Positions 1 through 5,943 of a stretch of DNA of 9,988 nt are shown piece after piece. Within the stretch, counting starts at the first letter, position 1. Each line of letters opens with the position of its first letter. The DNA comes from CAYINJ01 sp964364745. Its GTDB lineage: Bacteria > Patescibacteriota > Patescibacteriia > JACRDY01. Where the stretch lies: contig CAYINJ010000022.1 of NCBI GenBank assembly GCA_964364745.1, forward strand, positions 1-9,988, read 5' to 3'. Both the position numbers and the translations under genes were made by a program. The notes below the pieces were generated by a model, which was given only the letters and a program-made list of their open reading frames with translations, did no database searches and had not been told where the DNA came from.

Positions 1-2
1 AA

Positions 3-55
3 CCTGGGATTGCTTTCCTTCGCTTCGCTCAGGACAGGCTATCCTCGCAATGACG
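3..55 (-). repeat. Interspersed palindromic repeat, copy 1
   Basis: The segment begins CCTGGGATTGCTT and ends TCGCAATGACG. The same two ends flank different inner sequences at 4550-4600 (opposite orientation) and 4775-4816 (same orientation), and one end appears at 9926-9936. Conserved ends around a variable, partly self-complementary centre are typical of short intergenic palindromic repeats. No coding function is visible. Confidence 0.75.
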
Positions 56-65
56 TGGTATATTT

Positions 66-81
66 TGTTCCACGTAGAACA
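66..81. promoter_or_regulatory. parS-like palindrome
   Basis: The 16-mer TGTTCCACGTAGAACA differs at one position from the perfect palindrome TGTTCCACGTGGAACA, which belongs to the chromosomal parS family bound by ParB (general form TGTTNCACGTGNAACA). The mismatch breaks the central CACGTG. It could be a weak ParB site, or a chance hairpin with 6-bp arms TTGTTC/GAACAA. No parA or parB lies in the window to support it. Confidence 0.35.
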
Positions 82-90
82 ATGTCCCGT

Positions 91-109
91 CAGACCAGGG
101 GGCTAAATT
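91..109. repeat. 19-nt motif, copy 1 (CAGACCAGGGGGCTaAATT)
   Basis: The same 19 nt, with one difference, occur at 5951-5969 in the holA/6026 intergenic region. Both copies are in promoter regions. The function is unknown; it could be a regulatory site or part of a repeat. Confidence 0.55.
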
Positions 110-176
110 ATTTTTTTTATCTAAATCTAAAAGTAATTTAGCGTCGTGAAATGTTTTTTATGAAATAACCCGCCTT

Positions 177-205
177 TTTCAAAGAAACTCCGGAAGTGCT
201 ATAAT
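177..205 (+). promoter_or_regulatory. Extended -10 promoter of rmuC
   Basis: Positions 197-205 read TGCTATAAT, a full extended -10 element (TGn plus consensus hexamer). The -35 region at 177-182 (TTTCAA) is poor, as is common for extended -10 promoters. Transcription should start near 211-212. The hexamer overlaps the ATG at 204, so that ATG would not be in the transcript and the next in-frame ATG, at 234, becomes the likely start. Confidence 0.65.
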
Positions 206-233
206 GCTACCTGAACGACTTAAAAGAATCAAT

Positions 234-1271
234 ATGGAAATCGTGTTAGCGATCGCGGTGCTAGTGCTGATCGGTTTGATCGGCTATTTGGTTTTGGCCC
301 AAACCCAACGCGGCCACGGTCATGAACTACAATCGGAAAGGTTCAAAGAACTAACCGCCGAGTTGAAAGACATCCGCGGTGAGATGACGCGCTCGGTCAA
401 AGATAACCTCACCTTCGTCCAGCAAGAAGCGACGCGCAGCGGCCGGATGATTGCCGAGATCACGGAGAAATTAACCAAGCTCGATGAGACCAACAAACAG
501 GTGGTCAATTTTGCCGATCAACTTCAAGACCTGCAAAATATTTTAAAGAATCCCAAACAGCGTGGCGTGCTGGGTGAATATTATTTGGAGCAAGTGTTGA
601 AGAACGTCTTGCCGCCGCAATCATATCAGATGCAATACAAATTTGCGAACGGCGAGATCGTTGACGCCGCGGTGTTCATTAAAGAAAAAATTATTCCGAT
701 CGACTCGAAGTTCTCGTTGGAAAATTATAATCGCATCTTAGGTGAGAATGATCCGGCGGCGCGCGAGCAATTAGAAAAAATCTTTAAGCAGGATTTGAAA
801 AATCGGATCGATGAAACCAGTAAGTACATTCGGCCGAGCGAAAACACCATGGACTTCGCGTTCATGTTTATTCCCTCCGAAGGAATCTACTACGATCTGC
901 TGATCAACAAAGTTGGCGCGATCAAATTGAACACGCAAGATCTGATCGAGTACGCGTTTCGGGACAAGCATGTGATCATTGTTTCACCGACCTCCTTCTT
1001 CGCTTATTTACAAACCGTCTTGCAGGGTTTACGCGCGTTGCAGATCGAAGAAAAGACGCAAGAAATTATTAAACAAGTGACTAAACTGGCTAAGCACTTG
1101 GGTAACTACGATACGCACTGGGCCAGTTTAGGTCGTAACCTCAACGCCACCGTCACCGCGTTTCAAAAAGGTCATCACGAGTTTCGCCAAATTGATAAAG
1201 ACATTCTCAAAATCACCGGCACCACGGTGGAGATCAGTCCAATTGAGATTGAAGGCGTGAAGGAGGAATAG
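234..1271 (+). CDS. rmuC: DNA recombination protein RmuC family
   Basis: RmuC proteins are membrane-anchored, nuclease-like proteins that limit recombination at inverted repeats; the exact reaction is not settled. The 345-residue product starts with a hydrophobic segment (about residues 1-22), continues with a charged, probably coiled-coil stretch (about 25-105), then the RmuC domain. The domain opens with NPKQRGVLGEYYLEQVL and contains VDAAVFIKEKIIPIDSKFSL, whose D and D-x-K resemble the PD-(D/E)xK nuclease core of the family. The end (KHLGNY...F..IDKDILKITG) is the usual RmuC tail. It is shorter than the roughly 475-residue E. coli protein but has the core. An ATG at 204 would add ten residues but overlaps the -10 box, so 234 is preferred; no strong Shine-Dalgarno precedes either. 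The last 144 bp overlap the gene at 1128-1955 in antisense. Confidence 0.9.
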   Translation: MEIVLAIAVLVLIGLIGYLVLAQTQRGHGHELQSERFKELTAELKDIRGEMTRSVKDNLTFVQQEATRSGRMIAEITEKLTKLDETNKQVVNFADQLQDLQNILKNPKQRGVLGEYYLEQVLKNVLPPQSYQMQYKFANGEIVDAAVFIKEKIIPIDSKFSLENYNRILGENDPAAREQLEKIFKQDLKNRIDETSKYIRPSENTMDFAFMFIPSEGIYYDLLINKVGAIKLNTQDLIEYAFRDKHVIIVSPTSFFAYLQTVLQGLRALQIEEKTQEIIKQVTKLAKHLGNYDTHWASLGRNLNATVTAFQKGHHEFRQIDKDILKITGTTVEISPIEIEGVKEE

Positions 1272-1955
1272 TGAGTGGGAGGAGGTAAGATAATAAAGAA
1301 GCCCCAGCGCTACGTAGAGGGCATACACTCCCATTTGATCGTGGCGAGCTTTCACGGTGATGAACATTTCCGCGAGCAAGCCGATAAACTCCATCATCCC
1401 GGCGGTCTTTCGGATGTAATCAACCAGTGCCACCTTGAGACATCCCCGGACGGGATAACCTTTGGCGGCGTTGACAAAATACAGCTCGTGGCCCTGTTGC
1501 TGTTCGTTGACGGGCAGAATCTCGGGAACCAAGATTCTGGTAACTTCTTCCCGAATCGTGATGGCTAATCCGGGGGCGTGATCAGGGGCTTGATCAATCC
1601 ACCACGAAACGCCGGCGAGGATGCCGGCCAAATTGCCGATGACCAGATCGGGGTGAACATGGAACTGATCGAGTTTTTCGGTATAACGAAACAATCCTCG
1701 GATTTGTTCGCAGACCACGGTCGGTATCCAGTTGCGGCAGTTCAAGATCGTCAGCATCTCGACTACTCGCGCGAGAGTCATGGCACAATGTTGGTCGAAT
1801 ATTTCGTAGGTCGGTCGCAGAATCAACTCCGGGGAGAAATCAGCCCGAGTCGTGGCCGACAGCAACCGCAGCAGCGATGCGACTTGTGCGTCGGCCAAGC
1901 CGCCTTGTTGGATGGTTCCAGTCAGCTTGTTCGTCACACGGGTGCCAATATCCAT
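1128..1955 (-). CDS. Hypothetical protein, 275 aa
   Basis: I do not recognise this protein. The ATG at 1955 follows a strong ribosome binding site (AAGGGAGG, about 7 nt upstream), which picks this start over a longer frame running to 2081. The product looks alpha-helical and has moderately hydrophobic stretches near residues 104-122 (VIGNLAGILAGVSWWI) and 186-224 (MMEFIGLLAEMFI..YALYVALGLLYYL), so a membrane association is possible but not clear. No signal peptide or catalytic motif stands out. About the last 47 residues are read antisense to the 3' end of rmuC. A shorter true protein, ending near the rmuC stop, would need a stop codon that is not in this sequence. Plus-strand frames at 1275-1568 and 1578-2036 lack a ribosome binding site and look like shadows. 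It is divergent from the 2241-2693 gene, and the two may be regulated together. Confidence 0.65.
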   Translation of the reverse strand: MDIGTRVTNKLTGTIQQGGLADAQVASLLRLLSATTRADFSPELILRPTYEIFDQHCAMTLARVVEMLTILNCRNWIPTVVCEQIRGLFRYTEKLDQFHVHPDLVIGNLAGILAGVSWWIDQAPDHAPGLAITIREEVTRILVPEILPVNEQQQGHELYFVNAAKGYPVRGCLKVALVDYIRKTAGMMEFIGLLAEMFITVKARHDQMGVYALYVALGLLYYLTSSHSLFLLHAFNLNWTDLHRGAGDFENVFINLAKLVMTFLKRGDGGVEVTT

Positions 1956-2095
1956 GGTGTTTCCTCCCTTGTTGCCATGCTCTTTCGAGCAGGGTGTCAC
2001 CTCTCGATGACACACAAGAAGTTGGGAAAGAGCTAGGTCTCTCGGCCGGATCGTGGTCGATGAGATCAGTCTGGGCACCATTGCTCAGACACTAT

Positions 2096-2124
2096 ACCCT
2101 AACACCGCGATGATTTTTTGTCAA
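2096..2124 (-). promoter_or_regulatory. Promoter for the 1128-1955 gene
   Basis: On the minus strand a perfect -35 TTGACA (2124-2119) is followed after 17 bp by TAGGGT (2101-2096). TATAGT, at 2096-2091, is a better -10 match but lies 22 bp away. The start site would be near 2089, giving a leader of about 135 nt. Confidence 0.5.
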
Positions 2125-2155
2125 ACCATACGCCAGCCATACCGCCGCGGTTGCA

Positions 2156-2184
2156 TTGACAGGTCACTTCCTTTAGGATACGGT
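2156..2184 (+). promoter_or_regulatory. Promoter for the 2241-2693 gene
   Basis: A perfect -35 TTGACA (2156-2161) is followed after 17 bp by TACGGT (2179-2184). The start site would be near 2191, about 50 nt before the ATG at 2241. It faces away from the promoter at 2096-2124; the two -35 boxes are 31 bp apart. Confidence 0.5.
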
Positions 2185-2240
2185 GCGAGAGCATAACGCT
2201 CTTTTGGTAGATCAACGGCCAGACGGGAAGGAGATCACCG

Positions 2241-2693
2241 ATGGCAACAGCGGAACGGAAAACGAAAATGACTCGCGTGGCGGTCAGCGTTCGGACTGGC
2301 CAGCGCCGGCCAGCAGCATACCCAGCGGCGTTCTACACCGAGGATGGCGGTCGGACCTACTTCTATCCCCGCGGTGCGACGGGGGACGAATCCTATCGGA
2401 TCGTGCCGGTGGCGGGCGAAGCTGGCCGGCAATTCAATACCGAGCCGACCGTGGGCAAACGGATTCTGTTCATGGCCGTAGGCCACGCCGTGCAACTGGC
2501 AAATCCGGAGAGTATGGAGGTCAGCGCGACAGCGCTGGCCGAGGATTCTTCCGGGGGCCAGTATCGTCTGCGCATTCGGTGTTCGGTGCGGCCTGAATCC
2601 CACCATGGCATCGTAGTGGGTCGCGTCACCTCAATCAAGCAGGTGAATGACATCCTGCGCCAAGATCGACAGATCGAAGAAGCCAGAATCTGA
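2241..2693 (+). CDS. Hypothetical protein, 150 aa
   Basis: I do not recognise this protein. The ATG follows GGGAAGGAG about 7 nt upstream, a strong ribosome binding site, and the gene ends 25 bp before a textbook terminator, so the frame is well supported as a single-gene unit. The N-terminus is basic (MATAERKTKMTR). The rest looks like a soluble, beta-rich small protein, with no membrane segment, no cysteine pair suggesting a metal site (one Cys only, near residue 113) and an acidic, charged C-terminus (QVNDILRQDRQIEEARI). Overlapping frames at 2183-2596 (+) and 2235-2606 (-) are Arg/Gly/Pro-rich shadows without start signals. It faces away from the 1128-1955 gene. That gene is also of unknown function, so the pair may act together; this is only inferred from position. 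Confidence 0.75.
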   Translation: MATAERKTKMTRVAVSVRTGQRRPAAYPAAFYTEDGGRTYFYPRGATGDESYRIVPVAGEAGRQFNTEPTVGKRILFMAVGHAVQLANPESMEVSATALAEDSSGGQYRLRIRCSVRPESHHGIVVGRVTSIKQVNDILRQDRQIEEARI

Positions 2694-2718
2694 CATCACG
2701 ATGATTACATCATCCCTC

Positions 2719-2746
2719 AAACCCCGCCATCAGGCGGGGTTTTTCT
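2719..2746 (+). terminator. Rho-independent terminator of the 2241-2693 gene
   Basis: A 10-bp perfect stem AAACCCCGCC/GGCGGGGTTT (2719-2728 and 2733-2742) with loop ATCA runs into a T-run at 2740-2744. Confidence 0.9.
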
Positions 2747-2749
2747 TAT

Positions 2750-2798
2750 AAAAAAGCTAATCGCCACCCAGCTGCAGCGCTCTGCGGCGGGGTGGCGA
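2750..2798 (-). terminator. Rho-independent terminator of the minus-strand RNA
   Basis: A long hairpin pairs 2761-2769 (TCGCCACCC) with 2790-2798 (GGGTGGCGA), then 2771-2777 with 2782-2788, with one mismatch between and a 4-nt loop. On the minus strand six T's (2755-2750) follow after 5 nt. On the plus strand no T-run follows, so it works leftward. The outer stem resembles the terminator hairpins at 3664-3688 and 6485-6511. Confidence 0.8.
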
Positions 2799-3258
2799 CG
2801 GTTAAGGGTGTGTCCGGCCGACTGGTGTCGGTCGGTGACGGTCGCGTTAGACAGGCGACCGACGAGTTGGAGTCCGGCCCGGTTTGCCGAATGGCCGGCG
2901 CCGGGGTTTGTCGGCCCGCTCGTGAGAGGGGAGGCCGACAGCGGTGCTCACTGTTAAGTGAGCGATTAGGTGTACAAGCTACCGCCACCTGCTCGAGTCG
3001 TGGCCCGGGGCATCCGCTCTGAAAGTCGTGCAGACCAACATTGCGTTAGCTCGATCCGGTTTGTCGGCTACTTCATGAGCGTAGCACTGTCGAACTCGCT
3101 CGTGAAGCCCGGTCTAATCCTCTGGCGGCCCCGTTTTTCAGGGGGGCAGCACGGTCACCGTGCACTGTTCTCAAGGCCACTGGCCAGTAGGCCAAGATAC
3201 TTGCCTGCACCTGTCTCCGCCAGAAGATGTTCGCTTGTCCACCGTCAGAGCACTCTGT
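2750..3258 (-). ncRNA. Candidate large structured RNA, about 500 nt, family not recognised
   Basis: A consensus promoter (3266-3294) and a strong terminator (2750-2798) bracket this stretch on the minus strand, and no frame in it looks coding. It is richer in G+C than its neighbours. Many complementary segments are visible (plus-strand coordinates): the ends pair, 2797-2802 with 3241-3246; 3122-3128 with 3217-3223 (7 bp) enclosing hairpins such as 3149-3154/3158-3163; 3071-3081 with 3097-3107 (5+5 bp, one mismatch); 2946-2952/2957-2963 (7 bp, 4-nt loop); 2909-2916/2933-2940 (8 bp); 2839-2845/2855-2861 (7 bp). I looked for conserved RNase P, tmRNA, SRP RNA and group I/II intron signatures and found none complete. 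The size and the closing end helix fit a folded RNA, but the fold is my own reading without covariation evidence. Confidence 0.55.
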
Positions 3259-3265
3259 AAAAAGA

Positions 3266-3294
3266 AGATTAACAAAGGTCATGAATGCTGTCAA
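3266..3294 (-). promoter_or_regulatory. Promoter of the minus-strand RNA
   Basis: On the minus strand TTGACA (3294-3289), a 17-bp spacer and TAATCT (3271-3266) form a near-consensus housekeeping promoter. Transcription should start near 3258. Its -35 box is 3 bp from that of the rpsT promoter, which points the other way. Confidence 0.75.
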
Positions 3295-3297
3295 TAC

Positions 3298-3326
3298 TTG
3301 ACTAACTATGCCAATTTCGATACAGT
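3298..3326 (+). promoter_or_regulatory. Promoter of rpsT
   Basis: TTGACT (3298-3303), a 17-bp spacer and TACAGT (3321-3326) match the housekeeping promoter form. The start site near 3333 leaves a leader of about 37 nt before rpsT. Confidence 0.7.
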
Positions 3327-3369
3327 GACGGCGCTCTCACTTTTAGATTGATTTCTCTAAACCCGACCT

Positions 3370-3636
3370 ATGCCGATTAAGCAAGCCGCCAAGAAGGCCC
3401 TGCGCCAAGCCAAGAAGCGAACCGCCCGTAATTTTGGGCTGTCGAAAAAAATTGAATTCATCACTAAGCAAATCAAGCGCGCGGTCGAAGGTAAAAATGC
3501 CGCCGATGCCGCCAAGATGTTTAGTGATCTGCAGCAAGCGTTGGACAAAGCGGCTAAGAACCACGTCATTCACGCCAACAAGGGCGCCCGGACGGTGTCT
3601 CGTTGGAAAAAGAAGATCAACGCGCTGAAGAAGTAA
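3370..3636 (+). CDS. rpsT: 30S ribosomal protein S20
   Basis: S20 binds 16S rRNA early in small-subunit assembly. The 88-residue product has the usual length and basic, all-helical composition: MPIKQAAKKALRQAKKR at the start, IKRAVEGKNAADAAKMFSDL in the middle, and the typical end DKAAKNHVIHANKGARTVSR..KKINAL. No clear Shine-Dalgarno precedes the ATG. The gene is a single transcription unit: its own promoter is at 3298-3326 and the terminator hairpin begins 28 bp after the stop. It is neighbour to holA, as in many bacteria, but here separated by about 1.3 kb of non-coding DNA and repeats. A second frame at 3434-3628 is a shadow. Confidence 0.97.
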   Translation: MPIKQAAKKALRQAKKRTARNFGLSKKIEFITKQIKRAVEGKNAADAAKMFSDLQQALDKAAKNHVIHANKGARTVSRWKKKINALKK

Positions 3637-3654
3637 TTTGCGAAATTGCTAGAT

Positions 3655-3696
3655 AAAAAAAGTCGCCACCTCGCTTAGCGGGGTGGCGGTTGTTTT
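3655..3696. terminator. Bidirectional terminator after rpsT
   Basis: An 11-bp stem CGCCACCTCGC/GCGGGGTGGCG (3664-3674 and 3678-3688, one G-T pair) with a 3-nt loop has a T-rich tail on the plus strand (3689-3696) and seven A's on its left (3655-3661), which give a T7 tail on the minus strand. It can end rpsT and the leftward transcript from 4419. Confidence 0.85.
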
Positions 3697-4419
3697 CGTG
3701 AGCCAGCACGTCTATCAGACAGGCAAGCTCCTAAGCAGTTCGTCGGCTCACTAGACAATGCCGCGTCGTTAGCGATCGCTTCGCTATTGCTAGCAAGACC
3801 TATTTCAACGACGCTGACCAAAGGAGTAAACTGGGCACGGCCAAAAGTCATTTCGACCATAGTGGTCACCGCCTCTTTCGACCACGCCAACTTGAGGAAT
3901 CGCGGCTACCGTCCAAAGCGCTCATCATCGAGCAGATCTCGCCTCAGCCGCGGTTTCAATAAGACGGTGTCGTCATTTAATTTCTCGCCAACCAGGTTGG
4001 CAAGACCGCTGTCGACGACACCGAAAGGAACAGAGACGGGAATCGCCATAGCCACCTTCGCTCTTGACGAGCATGCAAACGCTCGGCGATCCTCCCTAAA
4101 AAAGGCAACAGCAGGAAAAGTCACTACCATAAGCACCATGCTTGGTGGTAACAGTTTCTTCGACCCAATCCCGCTGTTAATGATTAATGGTCGATGGTGG
4201 TTATTTTTTCATACGCCCGAAATTACCAGGCCACCCGTCTCTCAGCCACCACCAACCAAACTGTCAGAAAGAGCACCAGTGAAGATGGCTAAAGCCCCAA
4301 TCACCTCGCTTAGGGTAGTTGAACTGTCAGCCGACTCCACTGGATTTATGTTAAGTAGTCGGCGATAGCTACCCCCGTTTCCGCCATTAGTTGGCAGTGA
4401 CAACTTCAACTATCTCCGA
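3655..4419 (-). other. Leftward transcription unit without intact gene: decayed gene or structured RNA
   Basis: A promoter (4426-4454) and a terminator (3655-3696) define a minus-strand transcript of about 760 nt, but no frame runs through it with a proper start. Coding-like fragments exist: a minus-strand frame from about 4215 to 3906 (77 residues from the ATG at 4139, ending LLDDERFGR), which after one TAG continues open in the same frame to 3675; and another frame at about 4410-4225 ending LSDSLVGGG. These could be remains of one gene. Alternatively the region folds: 3965-3974 pairs perfectly with 4014-4023 (10 bp) around the hairpin 3987-3992/3996-4001; 3901-3907 pairs with 3946-3952; 3698-3704 with 3745-3751; 4313-4318 with 4369-4374 around 4330-4336/4357-4363. 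Stems of 6-7 bp are expected by chance in this length; the 10-bp nested one less so. A plus-strand frame at 3787-4368 starts with TTG and lacks a ribosome binding site. Confidence 0.4.
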
Positions 4420-4425
4420 CATCTC

Positions 4426-4454
4426 ACCATATCATGAGAGACACGGTGAGTCAA
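4426..4454 (-). promoter_or_regulatory. Promoter of the leftward unit 4419-3655
   Basis: On the minus strand TTGACT (4454-4449), a 17-bp spacer and TATGGT (4431-4426) fit the same pattern as the rpsT promoter. The predicted start is near 4419. Confidence 0.6.
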
Positions 4455-4549
4455 CCCATCTATTCAGCTCCACTAACATCCGCTCTGTTTGTCATCCTTC
4501 GCCCGGCCCTTTCCGTTCGTCATGACTAAGAGGACCGCCAGACCTTGCT

Positions 4550-4600
4550 CGTCATTGCGACCCAGCCGCAGGGCCCTGCGGCTGGGGGAGCAATCCCAGC
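4550..4600 (+). repeat. Interspersed palindromic repeat, copy 2
   Basis: It starts CGTCATTGCGA and ends GCAATCCCAG, the reverse orientation of copies at 3-55 and 4775-4816. The centre (4561-4586) is a perfect 26-nt palindrome with 13-nt half CCCAGCCGCAGGG. Confidence 0.8.
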
Positions 4601-4646
4601 GCATATCCCCCCTGTCAACTCTATGGCGACCGCCCTCTTCTCTTGT

Positions 4647-4736
4647 CTGTCATCCCGATCCGCCCTGGGCGGAGAGGGATCTGGGTGACTACCCACGTAG
4701 CTCCCTCCTCCCGCCAAGCGGGACTCGGGATGACAG
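4647..4736. repeat. Palindromic repeat, CTGTCATCCCGA type
   Basis: CTGTCATCCCGA (4647-4658) is exactly inverted at 4725-4736 (TCGGGATGACAG). Two smaller hairpins lie within: TCCGCCC/GGGCGGA near 4659-4673 and CCCGC/GCGGG near 4710-4722. It may be two short repeats placed head to head. Confidence 0.7.
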
Positions 4737-4774
4737 GCGGGGAGGGAGAGGAATATCCTGGTCAATGTGCTCGT

Positions 4775-4816
4775 CCTGGGATTGCTTCGCCCCGCTGAGC
4801 GGGGCTCACAATGACG
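4775..4816 (-). repeat. Interspersed palindromic repeat, copy 3
   Basis: CCTGGGATTGCTT at the start and CACAATGACG at the end match copy 1. The centre is the hairpin GCCCCGCT/AGCGGGGC (4789-4805). Confidence 0.8.
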
Positions 4817-4827
4817 ATAAAAAACGA

Positions 4828-4861
4828 TCCACCCAAGGGGTGGACTCAGGATGACAAACAG
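4828..4861. repeat. Small palindromic repeat with GGATGACA end
   Basis: A hairpin TCCACCC/GGGTGGA (4828-4834, 4838-4844) is followed by CTCAGGATGACA, the same kind of end as at 4725-4736. Its right end forms the right arm of the 14-bp inverted repeat. Confidence 0.55.
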
Positions 4862-4876
4862 GGAGGGGCTAAAATA

Positions 4877-4923
4877 GAAAGGAGTGGAGAGGGATGACGG
4901 AAAGAGGAAAGGAGTGGAGAGGG
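4877..4923. repeat. Direct repeat, 17 nt at 30-nt spacing
   Basis: GAAAGGAGTGGAGAGGG occurs at 4877-4893 and again at 4907-4923. The stretch is purine-rich and non-coding and lies just beyond the 3' end of holA. Confidence 0.7.
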
Positions 4924-4969
4924 GCGACAATCAGAGAGAAAAACAAACAAAAATAAAGTCGACTATAAC

Positions 4970-5929
4970 CTAAGACGACTGAGCGATTTTTTCGACTAAC
5001 ACTTCCAGCAGTACTCGCGGGTCGGCTTGGCTGGTTTTGATGGCGTAATCCGTTTCCACAATCGCCGAGTAAATTTCGGCTAGGCGCGGGAGCGAAAACC
5101 GACGAGACAGCGCCAGAGTTTTTTTAGCGACGAACGGATGGACCCCCAGGGTGCTAGCCGCGGCGCGTTCAGACATCCCCTGTTCAGCCAGATCCGCCGC
5201 CGCGATCAATAGCCGAAATTGGCGGGCGATCATGGTCAGGAGGTACAATTCGTGGGAACCGGATTTAATTTGGCTGTCCAACAAGCGATGAGCTTCGCGG
5301 CGATTACCGGCCGCCACCGCGTCAACAAATTGAAAAATAAGATCGTCATATGTGCCGGTGACAAGTTGTTCGATGTCGACGATCTCAATCTGACGGCCGG
5401 CACAGTGCGCCAGTAGTTTATCAATCTCTTGATTGGCGCGCCACAAGTCACTGCCGACGCGGGATTGAAGTAAAGGCAACGCTTCCCGACTGATCTGGCC
5501 GCCGCGAGCGGCGAACTCTTTAGCCAGCCAGTGTTCGGCCGCCGCGTCATCCAGCGGTTCATATTCTTGGGTATATTTTTCTGCGGCTAGACGCCGGTAG
5601 ATAGTCGTGCGTTTATCCGCCGGGCCCTGCTCCCAAAAGACAATAATAGCATCAGCCATGACGGAGGACTGATCTAAGACGGCGAGGACTTGCTCTAAGA
5701 CGTCAGCTTTTTTCAGTCGCAACGGATCACGGACAATTATCAGTCGCTTGGTCGCAAAAAACCCGGTGGCCACCACCGCGTTGCGCCAGCGTTCGATCGT
5801 CAAAGTCGGCCCGTCGAGCACATGAACATTCGTGCCGGTCGGGTCAACTTCCCGGACGAATTTATCCCGGATTTCGTTGACTTTTTGGCGGCTGCGCCAG
5901 GTATCCGCGCCATAGAAGAAGAAAATCAT
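4970..5929 (-). CDS. holA: DNA polymerase III subunit delta
   Basis: Delta opens the sliding clamp as part of the clamp-loader complex, binding the beta clamp through its N-terminal domain. The 319-residue product is of normal length (usually 320-350). It begins MIFFFYGADTWRSRQKVNEI, the degenerate AAA+ start typical of delta, followed by RLIIVRDPLRLKK (around residue 61) and a helical middle (DLWRANQEIDKLL, about 185-200). The C-terminal collar domain has YDDLIFQFVDAVAAGNRREA and YLLTMIARQFRLL. The start at 5929 is chosen because the family homology begins there; the frame extends upstream to 6010 but that part runs through the promoter region. There is no Shine-Dalgarno, and the predicted transcript start is only about 8 nt upstream, so translation may be nearly leaderless. 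No terminator hairpin with a T-run is evident directly after the stop. Confidence 0.93.
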   Translation of the reverse strand: MIFFFYGADTWRSRQKVNEIRDKFVREVDPTGTNVHVLDGPTLTIERWRNAVVATGFFATKRLIIVRDPLRLKKADVLEQVLAVLDQSSVMADAIIVFWEQGPADKRTTIYRRLAAEKYTQEYEPLDDAAAEHWLAKEFAARGGQISREALPLLQSRVGSDLWRANQEIDKLLAHCAGRQIEIVDIEQLVTGTYDDLIFQFVDAVAAGNRREAHRLLDSQIKSGSHELYLLTMIARQFRLLIAAADLAEQGMSERAAASTLGVHPFVAKKTLALSRRFSLPRLAEIYSAIVETDYAIKTSQADPRVLLEVLVEKIAQSS

Positions 5930-5943
5930 AGCGTCATTACTGT

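Larger units (their letters stand above)
4485..4861. repeat. Repeat block bounded by 14-bp inverted repeats
   Basis: CTGTTTGTCATCCT (4485-4498) is exactly inverted at 4848-4861. Between them lie several palindromic units (listed separately). Long frames at 4489-4854 (+) and 4526-4930 (-) follow the repeats and have low-complexity Ser/Arg/Pro-rich products, so they are not genes. The block may be one composite mobile unit or a pile-up of independent repeats. It fills most of the gene-free stretch 4455-4969. Confidence 0.6.

Noticed and set aside
1275..2036. Plus-strand frames of 97 and 152 codons opposite the 1128-1955 gene
   Set aside because: Neither has a ribosome binding site, while the minus-strand gene does; they are antisense shadows.
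2183..2606. Frames of 137 (+) and 123 (-) codons overlapping the 2241-2693 gene
   Set aside because: The 2241 frame has the strong ribosome binding site and terminator; the others are Arg/Gly-rich shadows.
2797..3246. RNase P RNA
   Set aside because: AGAGGATTAGACCGGGCTT (minus strand, 3125-3107) vaguely resembles conserved region I, but it lacks the GAAAGTCC core, and no matching region V strand able to form helix P4 is found near the 3' end.
2797..3246. tmRNA or SRP RNA
   Set aside because: No tRNA-like acceptor and T arm, no tag frame ending in Ala-Ala, and no SRP GGTCAGG...GGAAG apical motif on either strand.
3787..4368. 193-codon open frame on the plus strand between rpsT and holA
   Set aside because: It starts with TTG, lacks a ribosome binding site, has a Ser/Thr/Arg/Pro-rich composition typical of shadows, and runs against the promoter and terminator found on the other strand.
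4489..4930. Two long overlapping frames (4489-4854 + and 4526-4930 -) in the repeat block
   Set aside because: They follow the palindromic repeats, have no start signals and give low-complexity products.
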